Counted from the first letter of the stretch, positions 1 to 11,610 are shown. The stretch: DNA of 64,000 bases from Catonia carolina (GCA_035578175.1 JAQMRL010000005.1:51751722-51815721), one strand, 5' to 3'. The notes: generated by a model from the sequence alone, not told the origin. Numbers and translations are program-made.

Positions 1-118
1 GAAAATCGCAAAAAAGTAAAAAAATTAACTCGAATAAACTACCACTATCGATTGACCGATTTTGATAAAATTTTCGTGACGTACCTTAGTAGTAGGTACC
101 CTAGAAGAATCTACTAAA
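1..118 (-). repeat. HINE-like repeat, partial copy
   Basis: Matches the part of the abundant HINE-like repeat that contains the 'cgaataaactac' and 'gaccgattttgat' blocks seen in the copies at 13.3, 36.7 and 38.4 kb. The copy runs off the left edge of the window. Strand is set so that the hairpin end of the family is 3'. It seems to belong to the same decayed copy as 655-687 and 1471-1645. Confidence 0.6.
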
Positions 119-654
119 AAATATACGGTTCGTTCAATTTAAATAAGTCTTTCACTAAAAATGAATTGAAAATTTTCTATTTATTACATTTTGTACATGT
201 GTACAACAATCTCAGACCGAGAAGTTTGAGCATGCTGACTTTTTTATGTCGTGTTTCGCGATTTTACAAAATTTATTTATGAAAATACCTCGTAACTTAA
301 AACGTAGTCATTTTCTGTTACATTTTATAGCATCATCGTTTTCCATAATTATAAAGGACAAACCTGTCAAATATTATGTTAATCCGTGAAATAGTTATAG
401 AACAATGACGATGTATTTGAAAAAATACATCGTCTTAATAAAAAACAAAACTTTTATTAAATTACACATTTTCTCATTCAGAATGTGTTTTTCGAAATAA
501 TTTTAGAAAAAAAAATATGCGAAATAAATTATTTTATAATACGTCACTTCCAGCAAGTTTCAGTTAACTAAAAAAAAAAATAGGTTTGTTTTCTGAATGG
601 TTTCTGAAGGAGCAATCCGCGTCCTCCTTCTCTCTGCCAGGGGCCATCAAGTTA
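119..654. other. AT-rich stretch without recognised gene
   Basis: It lies between two pieces of the same HINE-like repeat, so it may be a further insertion or a rearranged part of that repeat. No coding pattern, tRNA-like box or terminal repeat was recognised. The block 600-655 is less AT-rich and unidentified. Confidence 0.4.
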
Positions 655-687
655 CAGACAGACAGTAATTTAAGTTCAAAGTTTCAA

Positions 688-1470
688 TTTTAAAGGGTGT
701 GGTCTATCACCCACTTTGTTTAATATTTATTTGGATGACGTGATCAGAAGGTGGAAGTCTCAAATACACTCTGGTATTCTCATAGGAGAAGATAGGGTTG
801 TAAACTGCCTATTATTTGCCGATGACCTGATAGTGCTACAGGAGAATGAGGATGACCTGCAGAGAACACTCTTCATGCTGAACAAACACTGCAAAGAATA
901 TAAGTTGACAGTTTCGACGAAGAAGACAAAGGTAATGGCATTCAGGGGGAAGGAGCAAGTCAGAGGCAAAATTGTTATAAGTAATAATATTTTGGAACAG
1001 ATCTCCCACTTTAAGTATCTAGGTTGCAACATTACATACCAACAGGATAAAGACGCTTACATTAAGATTCACAGATTTCAGCATATATGCGGAACTATCC
1101 ACCGCACTTAAAAGACAGCACCAGCAAAAACACGAAAGTGAGATTTTATAAAACATTAGTAGTGCCGACCCTACTCTATGGCAGCGAAACTTGGGTGCTA
1201 TCAAAGCGAGAGGAGAGTATATTGCAAGCAACTGATATGAAATTTCTTCGACATATGTATGGGTGTAGTAGAGAAGATCGTTACGAATACAGAGATAAGG
1301 AAAGAACTCAACATCTTTAACAGAATGAGGGAGGAATCGATACGTAAGCAGACACTGGGCTATAAGCCGGAGGGCAGGAGAGAACGAGGACGCCCGAGAA
1401 AGAGATGGGCAGATTTGAGAGGTTCGGAACAGGCAGAGATGCCTAAATCCTTGAAAGGCAAAAGAACAAG
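688..1470 (+). pseudogene. LINE-1 reverse transcriptase, 5'-truncated and frameshifted
   Basis: C-terminal half of a non-LTR retrotransposon reverse transcriptase, RTE-like in general pattern. The peptide opens with GCGLSPTLFNIY, followed by the catalytic-region motif LLFADD (about 808-825) and the thumb-like motif FKYLGC (about 1009-1026). It continues past a frameshift near 1100 as YGSETWVLSKRE, then in another frame as GRPRKRWADLRG. Three frames are needed, so it is dead. The insert is flanked by a 9 bp direct repeat aagtttcaa (679-687 and 1471-1479) and sits in a HINE-like copy whose sequence resumes on both sides. Related copies lie at 41.7, 44.4 and 46.5 kb. Confidence 0.85.
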
Positions 1471-1645
1471 AAGTTTCAACTACTTTTGTTATTCCGTTCT
1501 TGAGATACTGTTCACACACAGACCAACGGCTAAAACATGTTTTTTTGAGTTCAGAAGCTCAGAAAATTGTATATCAGGTGAAAAATCAACATAAAAACAT
1601 TACTTTGCTTCCCTATATTCATATAGAACAAGAGAAAGTAAAAAT
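1471..1645 (-). repeat. HINE-like repeat, remainder of interrupted copy
   Basis: Resumes the host repeat after the LINE insertion, with 'ttccgttcttgagatact' and the terminal block ending in 'agaacaagagaaagta' (consensus ggcaagagaaagt). The internal microsatellite is reduced to 'cacacacag'. The matching left part is 655-687. Confidence 0.7.
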
Positions 1646-2250
1646 TATTCACAAGATTAAATTGCTAAACAAATCGAATAATTTAATAATAAAACGAATA
1701 TTTAAATAAAAACATAATACCGTAAAAGGGTTATTATAATATGCATAGATGAAGCAAATCAATGTTTTACAGCAATATTTTCTCCGCATGCGATCAAGAC
1801 AAACATTAAAAAGGTATCTAATGAAACCAACCGGAATACGGATCACAACTCCTAGAAGAATCAGTAGAAAAAAATAAAATAAAATTTATAGTTTAGTCTA
1901 TTCTTCGTTTATCCATCTGCTAACGACAATCATGACCGAACAGACTTCACGATGATTATAAGTACAAACTGCAATCAAACAGTACCAGCAGCTGTCTCAG
2001 TGTAGCTGCGTTCATACTACGGTAGTATTAACATAGAAAAACAACGATTCGATTCAGGCGATAAACTAAACTGATAATAAAAATAACTTGGATGTGGTAA
2101 CAATGCGCCGTTACAAAATGCATAACCGTGGTATGCAGTATAGAGAGCTGTACGTTAACCTCATATGGAAAAAGAAATTGAATAATTATAGTACACCGAT
2201 ACATCAACTACAGGACATTACCCTTTTACAAATTCCAATAAAACCATTTC
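1646..2250. other. AT-rich stretch without recognised gene
   Basis: No repeat family defined in this window matches here. The small open frames are short and unremarkable. Confidence 0.4.
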
Positions 2251-2259
2251 AAAATTCTA

Positions 2260-2572
2260 TTTTTTTTTCTAATTCCTAATATGTGTACATTGCAATCTGT
2301 TCAATTCAGAACAATAAGCAACCCCATGACCCAAGGAGATGAGGATGATGTGTATTACGAGTAAATGAGGTGTAGCCTTGCACAGACCCAGGCCGACCAT
2401 TCCTGAGAGAATATGGTTCATTGAACCCCAACCATCAAAGTAAACCGGTAACCACTATCTAGTATTCAAATCTGTATATAAGTAACTACCTTTACTCAAA
2501 TTTGAACCAGGAACCTTCGTCTCCGAAAATCAGCTGTTAAACAGCTGACTCGCGGCGGCGACTTAACCTTTT
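2260..2572 (-). mobile_element. tRNA-derived SINE-1, near full length
   Basis: On the minus strand it begins with a tRNA-like head containing a box B (ggttcaaatt, about 2501-2510) and ends with 'cctaatatgtgt' read in reverse. The body contains the family block 'ggttaccggt' / 'tggttggggttcaat' (minus strand). A 9 bp direct repeat aaaattcta flanks it (2251-2259 and 2573-2581), and a short T run on the plus strand is the reverse of the A-rich tail. Other copies are at 8.2, 16.3, 43.3 and 63.7 kb. Confidence 0.8.
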
Positions 2573-2654
2573 AAAATTCTAATAATCAAAGAATATAATA
2601 CGACAGTTAACGTTGTTTATTCTTTACAGATAAAAGACATCAAGTTCTTTAACA

Positions 2655-2735
2655 CAAAAATAGCGCGCTGGCCTACCACGCGGGAGTCCCGGTTTCGATT
2701 CCCGGCTGAGTCTGGAAATAATAACAACTTAAAAT
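2655..2735 (+). repeat. tRNA-like SINE-3 head fragment
   Basis: Contains a good RNA polymerase III box B, 'ggtttcgattcccgg', then 'ctgagtctggaaat'. It is the same head as at 7.3 and 30.55 kb. It has no complete cloverleaf or clean tail, so a SINE remnant is likelier than a tRNA gene. Confidence 0.6.
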
Positions 2736-5310
2736 CCAACGTTCCATAACCCTTTGTAGTCGCTAATGACCAAGATGTTACGCGACTTTAAAAAACTAAA
2801 AAAAATCCTTTCATGCGAAAATCATCGGCAAAAATTTTGCCGAAGAACTGGTCAATTGCTGTACCATTTATATTAATGAAATTGTATTAATTTTTTTATA
2901 CTAAATACAATGGTTTTTTGAAATTGGTGAATTAATAATTAGCGGTTACGGAGTTAACAGGGGTTCAGAATTTTACTAATAACTCAAAATTTAAATATGC
3001 TACAAGTATGAAAATTTACATACAATAATAACATACAAGTTCATATTCCTGCGAAATCTCAAATAAATCGGTCGAGCGGTGTTTGAGTTATAAGCCTCTA
3101 AATGCATCCAATCTGTTGCAGTAACAAGAAAACCGGCGTTTTTTCTTCTCACCTGATATCGCAATCTAAAAACATACTAAAAATATGAAACTGACATGTA
3201 ACAATACAGATTTAAATCAGCTAAATTTTGGTGTATATTAAGTTCAAATTGAACAAGCGGTTTAAAAAAAATAAAGCTCCAAACTCGGGTATCTATAATA
3301 AAGAAATCAACATTAATTACTTTCTGTACCTAAGAAGTAAAGGAAGTTAACTCCATTTTTGTAATTTTTCAGAAGAACTAAAAACATGAAGCTTTTTCTT
3401 TTTTAAACAACTTTTGAAGCTGTTAAATTTTTTTTAAATTTGTACCAAATATAGCCTCTAATACAGAGATTTAAATGACTAAACAACTTTCTTAACTTCT
3501 ACACCTCGCTGACCACCCACAGAACTTGAGTTAATCAAACGAAAACAAAACTTAGACAAAACATATTGTGCTAACTCTATTCTGATAAAGAAACAGCATT
3601 TTATTGACAACAGTGTTTGAAAAAATTACAGAATTCAAGCAAATTCTGAGACCTATCAGTAAGACAATAAAAACAAAATAATTCAAAATAAAATTACTTA
3701 TTGTCAATAACGAGTATACAATCAATCATGAGTTAAAAATAGCAGTGATTTTAAAAATCTTGCGCATCATATACAAAAGTGGAGTTGATGTGCTTACGGC
3801 AATTTTAAAAAATTTGAAGCAAGTCAGATACGAGTTAATACTGTAAATACTGTCAGCATTTCTTGCTGATTTTCAAACTTAATTTTGCCAAAATTGGAGT
3901 TAACACACTTTACCTCTAGGGCACAGCTTTTATTTGTTAAAGTGATTTTACTTTTTTGTATGGTTGTATGAGAAGTTAAACGTTTTAAGTTTAGTTTACT
4001 GTAAAACAGAGCGATTTGTTGGGGGTTTGCTAGTATATATAGTCTGTACATAATATAGTACAAAAAAAACCACCAACATACAGAAACCTTTTTGAATCTC
4101 ACATTTTGTGTAACTATTATCATATGATACGATATTACAAAACAGTAAACATGAAATAAATTCTTGTTTAGTAATTTAATACAGTTACAGAATTTAAAAA
4201 AAAACTACAACAAATAACATGTACGCAAATAAATGATACTACAGTTAAAAACATAGTAACAGAACATTAGTATAATATGACAAGTTATTAAAGATATCTA
4301 ATGTACATACATTATATATTTAAGTAATAAAATATAGTTTAACATTTAGAAACCGTAAAAGTACAAGATAAACACACAAACATAATTTAAATATTATAGT
4401 ATAAACATTACAATAACTCGGTATATTATTACATATACAAACATACAGGTATTAAATACTTAAATAATAAAAGAAAAACCATAGAAATGTAAAATGGAAT
4501 TGAAAAAGGTTACAAAAATTTAAAAATAAACGATTGACGTAAAAGCTGAAACACATACATAAATAATTAAATAAAAGAAAATAAATAAAATATAATATAT
4601 TTTTTCTAACAGCTGCTAGGTAAATTACTTTATGTACTGAAATAACACCTCTTTTTCTATCATCACCATTACCACAGAACCACCTTTCTATTGATTAAAA
4701 GCATAGTAGTGGTAACATACATTAATATATTTCTATTTGTATTGGTATAAGTAGAGTTCAGTGCTACAGAATACAGTATATTTGAATTCTCTACTGGGTC
4801 AGACACAATTGATTTCATGTAAACGGGTCATGGCTTGCTTTTGTTAGCTTATTTTTGTCTGAACAAACTGTACGAGTACTAGAGAGTCGTCAAGCTGACT
4901 AATATTAACCTAAATTTCTCGAACCGTTGTTGATTTATCCTTTATGTACAGTACGATATTAAATTACCATTAATTCTACATTATACGTTATTACTTCACT
5001 CGACCGTAAAAAGAAATTTATTTTTAGAATACACTACATTAAAGCATTTCTTTTATAATTTAATACGAAAGTCATAAGCAAAGTTTATTTAAAGATAGAT
5101 TACCTTTATTAATCTTTTCAAAAGAAATACAGTTAAAGTTTTAATTTATAATAAAATAATTGTCTTTTTTTTGTTTAATTTTATATACTGCTACAGTATA
5201 ATCTGTTAATTTTCTTTGAACAATAATCTAGCAGAATAATGAAAAAGAATAAAGGAAGTCAAATATCCATCAATGTTTGATCTCTGTGAAGTTTAAATAA
5301 ACAAAATAAT
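2736..5310. other. 2.6 kb AT-rich DNA without recognised gene
   Basis: Apart from short runs and a 99-codon open frame on the minus strand (3824-4123) that resembles nothing known and has the composition of its surroundings, nothing was identified. The part 3060-3300 is less AT-rich and may be an unrecognised repeat. Confidence 0.4.
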
Positions 5311-6245
5311 AGCCTATATGAATATATAGGAAGGAAAGTATTGTTTTTATGTCGATTTTTCGAAATCGAGTTTTCACCGGATCTGCACGTTTTCAGACCC
5401 CCTAAACACAAAAAAAAAACATGTTTTTAGCGATTGGTCTGTCTGTGTGTGTGTAAACCGAATATCTCAAGAACGGAACATCGTACAAACTTGAAACTTA
5501 AGTTACATACCACTACCGGACCCGACACGAACATTTTCATCAAAATCGGTCAACCGGAAGTAGTACGTAGTTTATTCGTGTAATTTTACACTTTTTTGCG
5601 ATTTTTTTCAAAAACTGGTCCTACGAATTTTTTTAAAATCGCCTGTTTTACTAAATTTTTTATGCTCTACAAGATAGGGTAGGCGTCTTGCTTGCTGAAA
5701 TTCTTGAGGCTGTTTTCACGTAAACAAATTGTTTTTTTTTTTTTAAGATTACGGCTTTAATATGCATTTTAGCCCAAAAATTTATACAATAAAAAATGTA
5801 GAGAATTTAAAATCCTACAACTTTTAATTGAAAATTTTTTTTGTATAACGCTTAGTTTAGCGGTAATTAGCGATTTTCTGTTTTTTTCTCACGAAAACGT
5901 GTGAAAAATCGATTATTTCAAGATTTCGGCCTTAGTATGCATTTAACCACAAAGTGTAGGCTATATAATCAAATTTATTGGAAATTAAACGATCTACAAC
6001 TTTTAATCAGAGCATTTTTCTCTACAGAGCCTAGTTTAGCGTGAAAGAGTGATTTTCCGTATTTTAAAACCAAACTGAGGTCGATTTTTATTTTGCGCCT
6101 TCACTCATGATTAAAATAAGGTTTATGGTTTTTGAAGTTAGTTTTTTGTTTATTTCTAATGCTTTTTTACTAATGTTAGGTTATATTGGTCATTATTTGC
6201 ATTGGCATGAGAAAGTTGTGTGAGTGTTTCATACCAGATTTTTTT
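5311..6245 (+). mobile_element. HINE-like non-autonomous element, near full length
   Basis: Long copy of the most abundant family in the window. From 5' to 3' it has a degraded subterminal block (gcctatatgaatatatagg), a TG-rich microsatellite (about 5440-5455), two diverged tandem units of about 175 bp (starting 5745 and 5920), then a 3' subterminal inverted repeat ggcatgagaaagt (6204-6216). This is followed at once by the hairpin gtgtga-gtgtt-tcatac (6218-6234) and a T-rich end. Subterminal inverted repeat, microsatellite, second subterminal repeat and 3' hairpin is the layout of Helentron-associated elements. It has no coding capacity. Confidence 0.65.
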
Positions 6246-6285
6246 CTTAACTAGGGATGAACCAAACGAAATAATACAAATAGAG

Positions 6286-6445
6286 TGTTGTTGTTGAGGT
6301 CATCAGCCGAAAGGCTGGTTGAACCTCTAGATGCTTCGCTAAGTAAATCGAAGAGTGAGGTGGTTTACCTTGCCTTCCTCACTGAGTGAAAAATTTGCCC
6401 ATAACAGGCAAGTAGAGTGTTAAATTATTTACACTTTTAACAGTT
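6286..6445 (-). repeat. RepB copy, internally deleted
   Basis: Joins the 'ggtcatcagccgaaaggctgg' end of RepB (tail, minus strand) to its 'cccataacaggcaag' end, with the middle of about 230 bp missing. The junction falls after 'cactgagtg'. Strand is set so that the (AAC)n end is 3'. Confidence 0.75.
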
Positions 6446-7290
6446 AGACACAAATTATCACTTTTAACAGTTACTAAAAACAAAAAAAAATTTAATAGGA
6501 GAAAAAACCCCACTGACATACAAGTAATATCCCAATTAAATTAAACGTACATTACAAAGAGCAATGCATTTATCCCAGCTTTCAAAACGATTTACGTAAT
6601 AAAATTAATGCAAGAAAATACATTAACAAAAAAGCAGTACGAAACATATAAATTACGAAGAAGTAACATCTAAAACGATATGTCAAATTTATTTAGTTGA
6701 ATGTTCTGGCACAATAAAATGTTTATAAAAATTTGGCAAATAACATTAAACATAACAAACAAATAAACAAGTATCAAGTCATGTATGTATACAGTTACTT
6801 TATTATTTATACGAAAGAGTATTTTTATAGAGGTTAGGTGGGTGGTTCGAAAAGAGAGAGGTAGGGAGGGAGCGGGAATTGGAAAGAACTGAATGGAACA
6901 AATGTTTGAATATATTTTTAGAACGACTCAACAACTGTTTCAAATTTAGCATTAATTTTTAAAACGACTAGATAATTCAAACAGAAAGGTAATATTAGTA
7001 GTATATTTCGGCATGAAATGTGTATTAAACAATAAAAATAAATTACCCCTACATACTCATATGAAAATAAAATGACCCTTTATTTTATTACCCTTCGTAC
7101 TAAAATTTTATGATACAATACTGTTTCTACATAAATGGACGTATAAAAAAAAATACGTACTAACTTTTACTTTTTTCACAAAAAAAAAACAGTCTGTAAA
7201 CGGCAGTAACAATACCGCAAATCTAAAAACAAAAATAAACTACATTTAACTTTTCGACGATACATTAACGATAAATTAATTTTAAAAAAC
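6446..7290. other. AT-rich stretch without recognised gene
   Basis: Nothing recognised apart from homopolymer runs and a purine-rich patch at 6838-6890. Confidence 0.4.
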
Positions 7291-7291
7291 A

Positions 7292-7370
7292 GGCCAACTC
7301 CGTAGCATGGCGGAAGCGCTTGTTAGCCTACAACGCGGAGGAGGTACCGGGTTTGATTCACGTCAAGGAT
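7292..7370 (+). repeat. tRNA-like SINE-3 head
   Basis: Contains 'caactccgtagcatggcgg' (box A region), 'ctacaacgcgg' and a degraded box B 'gggtttgattcacg', ending 'ggatctggaaatt'. It matches the better kept head at 30.55 kb. A RepB copy starts directly after it, so RepB probably inserted into or beside this SINE. Confidence 0.65.
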
Positions 7371-7620
7371 CTGGAAATTGTTGTTGTTTAGGTCAACAGC
7401 CGAAAGGCTGGTTTGAACCTCTAGAGGTTTTACTAAGTAAAAAAAGAAGAGTGAGGTGGTTTACTATTGCCTTCCTCTCTGAGTTGAAAGAGTGTGCTTA
7501 TCAGCATGCCGGGCCCTCCGAAAAGCACCTTTCCACCCAGCAAATTTTTTATAGCCCTGGAACTGACAGATTGAGTGCAAATAATTTAACACTCTACCAG
7601 TCTGTTATGGGCAGAAAATA
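7371..7620 (-). repeat. RepB copy
   Basis: Starts with 'gttgttgtttaggtc', the reverse of the AAC-rich tail, and ends at 'ctgttatgggcag'. The block 'gagtgaggtggtttac...cttcctc' is well kept, and about 130 bp of the middle is deleted. A 118-codon frame runs through the SINE head and this repeat; it is a by-product of the two repeats and not a gene. Confidence 0.8.
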
Positions 7621-8029
7621 TTGTACGGGCAGAAAACCAAAAGTTTTATTTTTAAAAACTTAGTTCAGTTTTATACAGGAATCACAATTTTTTTATTAAC
7701 ATGAAGATTTATAGAAATTGGGAGTCCCTAATTTTTCACGACATCAATACTTTTTGTCCGTGTAACTGAGCCGAGAGAAAATTCACACAAATCAACAAAC
7801 AAGGATATTTTTTGTCGGTATATATTTAATTTTTATCTGTCGATTTTAAAGATATTTACACACTGCCTACATGATAATACACATTTACAATAAAGTAAAC
7901 ATATGCAAATTGTTGCTGTTTGTGTGAAGTGGGCTTGATTTTATGTCTAACATAACTTGTAAACATGTAATTATTGTATGTCAATTTGTTGACCGCATTT
8001 TTGTATTTTTGTATGAATAAATTAAGTTC
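7621..8029. other. AT-rich stretch without recognised gene
   Basis: Nothing identified. Confidence 0.4.
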
Positions 8030-8248
8030 TAAGTTTCAACTTCGTACGATATTCCGTTCTTCACATATTTTGTTCGCACACGCGCTCGCTCGCACACACA
8101 CACACACACATACAGACACACACAAGCAAACGCGCGCGCCAATAGCTAAAAACATACGCATTTCCATGAAAACTCGATTTTGAAAAATCGACATGAAAAC
8201 AATACTTTCCTTCCCAATAGTCTATATTCATATCTGGCAAGAGAGTGT
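8030..8248 (-). repeat. HINE-like repeat, partial copy with CA microsatellite
   Basis: Keeps 'gtacgatattccgttctt', an (AC)n tract (about 8093-8112), 'aatcgacatgaaaacaata' and a degraded end 'ggcaagagagtgta'. The end is interrupted by the SINE-1 copy that starts at 8249; a similar 'gcatgagaaag' follows the SINE. Confidence 0.75.
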
Positions 8249-8560
8249 ACCCACCAAGTTGATCTAGAGGTAAAGTCGTCACCGCGAGGAGACGAAGGTT
8301 CCTGGTTCAAATCCGAGTGAAGGTAGTTACTTTTATACGGATTTTAATTCTAGACAGTGGTTACCGGTGTACTTTGATGTTTGGGGTTCAATTAACCATA
8401 CTCTCTCAGGAATGGTCGGCCTGGGTCTGTACAAAACTACACCTCATTTACACGTCATACATTCATACATCTTCATCTCATTGGATCATGGGTTTGCTTA
8501 TTGTTCTGAATTGAACAGATACCAACGTACACACGTCATAAGGAATTTAAAAAAAATTGC
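8249..8560 (+). mobile_element. tRNA-derived SINE-1
   Basis: The head has box A-like 'gatctagaggtaaagtcg' and box B 'ggttcaaatcc' (about 8305-8315), followed by the family body ('ggttaccggtgtactttgat', 'ggaatggtcggcctgggt'), and ends 'cataaggaatttaaaaaaaa'. The 15 bp 'tcagctgattttcgg' insert present in other copies is absent from the head here. It sits in the end of a HINE-like copy, flanked by gcaagagag / gcatgagaaag. Confidence 0.8.
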
Positions 8561-9645
8561 ATGAGAAAGAAACAAGCAATCAAAACGTATTTTACTCCAT
8601 AAAGAACGTAACCCATAAATATGTTAAAATATTCCCCGAAATTAGCTTAAATAGTAAAATATATAAAACAATCATTCCACGATAAACAGATTATGGGAAC
8701 AATAAATAAAACATTGTTGCAAATCTTCAATTTTCCTGTTTATTATTTAGATAGTATTCGATACTTGATTCATAGTTCCTAGAATACAAGAAAAATAAAA
8801 ATTCGTGGATTCGTGATTATTAGCAAATACAGAACCTAAACGGTAAGAACTTCCGCAACAACATTTCGAAGAAGTAATAAATATTTAAGGATTAACAAAA
8901 ACCCTTCCACTCATTGAAGACCAGTTATAAATTTTAGAGAACTACAGAATAAAAAAGAAACTAAAATCATCCTAAGGTAGGTCACAAACATGTCAGTACA
9001 GATCTAATTTACAACATAGGATGTACTTACACAATAATACATTATATAGGATAGGGTCTGTCAGGGAACTCTTTTGTTGAAGGACAAATACCATCTTCGT
9101 CATGGTCCTGCATACCAGTAAAAGACTTTCTAAATAATATAAGCCAAAGGATAGAAACGGAAGGATACTTTTAAAAATTCATAATACATCCTTATGTGAG
9201 GTCACACATATCACCATAATTGTTAAAACGTTTAACAGACCTCAATTCTAAAGACCTTGGACCTATATATGGGTAACGTTTACAAAGAGTAAACCTATTT
9301 TACTATCGGATCTACACAAACAAAAGAAAAGGTTGTAACCCTCCTTAAAACGGTAGTCGATTCTCTTTTCTTCCAATCGACTTTTCGTTCGTAGAGATAC
9401 ATAAAACTGACCTTCGTCAAAAAAAAAAAATTAAAAAAAAAGCTGTTTTCTTCCAAGATTTACCATCTGGTAATTCCATTTAAAAATTCCTTTCCAACTA
9501 CTTCTTTTATACCAAACTTTCATATTACGTCAAAAAATTTGTAAAATGATTTTTCCTTTTTGGAATCAATCGTTCTTGTAATCCAAAACATATTTAAAAA
9601 CAAACATGTTTTATTTTACATAAAAATTCTACATCTGTTTACTGT
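8561..9645. other. AT-rich stretch without recognised gene
   Basis: No family match or credible open frame was found. Confidence 0.4.
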
Positions 9646-9735
9646 TGTGCTGTTTAGGTCATCAGCCGAAAGGCAGGTATGAATTTCTAGAGGCTTTACT
9701 AAGTAAAACGAGGACTGAGGTGTTTACAATCGCCT
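9646..9735 (-). repeat. RepB fragment (3' end)
   Basis: Only the tail-proximal 90 bp, from 'gctgtttaggtcatcagcc' to 'cactgagcc', is kept. It is followed by a tRNA-like fragment in reverse orientation. Confidence 0.7.
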
Positions 9736-9814
9736 TACTCACTGAGCCAATAGGTATGGGAACGGTTAGGGAATGGTGGTTTTAAATGTGTAATAATTTC
9801 CAGGCCTTAGCTGA

Positions 9815-9868
9815 GAATCTAACCTGAAACCAATATAGCGCGCTAACCACTGAGCCGGGTCACAGACA
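9815..9868 (-). repeat. tRNA-like fragment, reverse orientation
   Basis: Reverse complement reads 'ggctcagtggttagcgcgct', a typical box A region of tRNA-derived SINEs. Too short and degraded for a tRNA gene. Confidence 0.45.
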
Positions 9869-9999
9869 TATTTGCTAAAAAAACAATTTAACTAAAAAAT
9901 TTCTATGAAACGACCACTTTTCACCTTATCATCTTTGGCCATTATGGAAACAATCCACAATATTTTCACTCGAAATTTTACAATTTCTTGGGAGCCTAA

Positions 10000-10180
10000 C
10001 GAACAATCTCTGGCCGAGACATGGTGTAATAGTCAACACAACTAACTTCTACGCCGAACTCCAACGTTCAACTCCGATTAGATCTGGCATTTGTCATCAC
10101 TCAACTTCATCTATCAACCTTCTCATCGTCTGGATTAGCAGTAATTGCAAAACAGTCGGACGTAAAACAAAAATACCGAA
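10000..10180 (+). repeat. SINE-2 related fragment
   Basis: The last 60 bp (gattagcagtaattgcaaaa ... cagtcggacg) match the tail of SINE-2 at 54.85 kb. The preceding part has a degraded tRNA-like pattern ('cgttcaactccgat' resembling a box B). Confidence 0.55.
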
Positions 10181-10225
10181 TAATCTCGGACGAAACAGCT
10201 GTTACAATGAAGAACACACACATCA

Positions 10226-10603
10226 TCGCTGTTCAGATCATCAGCTGAAAGGCTGGTTTGAACCTCTAGACGCTTTAATGCGTAAAACGAGGAGTGTGAT
10301 TACCATGCCTTTCTCACCGAGTTGAAAATTATGCTTATTAGCATGCCCAGCCCTCCGAAAGTATCTACTTTCCACTCTGCAAATAATACCCTCACTTCAT
10401 TCATGTCAGGCTGTATAATGGAATTCATTAGTCTTAAAGGAGATAACTCTGACTGGTGTCTTTTACACCTTTACTTCCTCTGTTCTGAAATGCTTCTGTC
10501 AATTGGCTGACAATATCATAAGAAACAGACCTGTTATTTTGTAGTCCTGGAACCAACAGATCGAGTGAAAAAAATTTAACACTCCACCTGCCTGTTATAG
10601 GCA
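10226..10603 (-). repeat. RepB copy, near full length
   Basis: Runs from 'cagatcatcagctgaaagg' to 'ctgcctgttataggca' with all internal blocks present. It abuts the left terminus of the inverted-repeat element starting at 10608. Confidence 0.85.
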
Positions 10604-10751
10604 TATACCGGGTAATCAACTCAAGATGGCCACCATTGAGATCTCGGAAACTATCAGTTTCTCAAAAACCGTTAAATTGGAAACCTTCCCTGGATTTATA
10701 CGTATATTAAAGTTACGGTGTTACCGTAATTTTAATCTTTGCCATTTTTCC

Positions 10752-11610
10752 AATATGGGCGCCATCTTTAATATGTAAAAACAAACACCAAATTTTTACT
10801 GAATTTTTAGGTAGAAAATATTATTTTATGACAATTTTGTTAGTCGGTATCTTTGTTAGTTGGTATTTTTCTCTAAACACAGACATAACGGAGTTACGGG
10901 CTACCATGTGTAAAACCAAATATGGGCGCTATATCAATTGTGTAAAGTGAAAACACCATATTTTTACTGCATTTTTAGGTAGAAAATATGCCTATAACGG
11001 GCAGGTGGTGTGTTAAATTAATTGCACTCGATCTGTTGGTTCCAGAGATACAAAAAATAGTTCTGTTTCTTATCACATAGTCCGCCAATTATACGACTGA
11101 ACTATTTAAGAACACAAGAGGTAGAGGTGTAAAAGACACTAGTCAGCGTTATATCCTCTGACAGTAATGAATTTCAATATACAGCCAGACCCTGTGGAGA
11201 ATGAAGCGAAGGTGTCATTTGCAGGGTGGAATGTGGGTGCTTCCCGGAGGGCTAATTAGGGTAGCTAATACGCATACTCTTTCAATCCAGTGAAAAAGGC
11301 ATTAGTAAACCACCTCACTCCTCGTTTTTACTTAGCAAAATCTCAAGAGGTACAAACCAGCCTTTTGACTGTTGATCAAAACAACAACAGGTAGAAAACG
11401 TTATTTTATGACACTTTTGTTCGATGGTACTTTTCTAAACGCAGGCGTTACGAAGCTACGGGCTGCCATGTGTAAAAACAAATATGGGCGCCATATCAAT
11501 TGTGTAAAGCGAAAACACCATATTTTTATTGCATTTTCAGGTAAAAAATATAATTTTATAACACTTTTGTTCGTTGGTATTTTTCTCTAAACGCAACTGT
11601 TACCGCCCTT
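10752..11610 (+). repeat. Tandem repeat of 150-167 bp, interrupted
   Basis: The marker 'atatgggcgc' recurs at 10753, 10920 and 11482. The first spacing is 167 bp; the second is 150 bp after removing the 412 bp RepB insertion and its duplicated target. Units also share 'aggtagaaaa', 'attttatgaca' and 'caattgtgtaaag'. The shorter unit lacks a 16-17 bp internal duplication (ggtatctttgttagtt). About two and a half units are present. Confidence 0.75.
10987..11388 (+). mobile_element. RepB copy with target-site duplication
   Basis: Inserted into the tandem array and flanked by aggtagaaaa at 10977-10986 and 11389-11398. It begins near 'gcctataacgggcagg' and ends in 'gatcaaaacaacaac'. The short (AAC)n end suggests a retroposed element with a microsatellite tail. 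The internal reading frame found in some copies is broken here by a stop. Confidence 0.85.

Noticed and set aside
1019..1519. 166-codon minus-strand frame
   Set aside because: Antisense of the LINE-1 fragment; the plus strand carries the recognisable polymerase motifs.
7307..7663. 118-codon plus-strand frame
   Set aside because: It is a chimera of a tRNA-like SINE head and antisense RepB; other RepB copies do not keep the frame.
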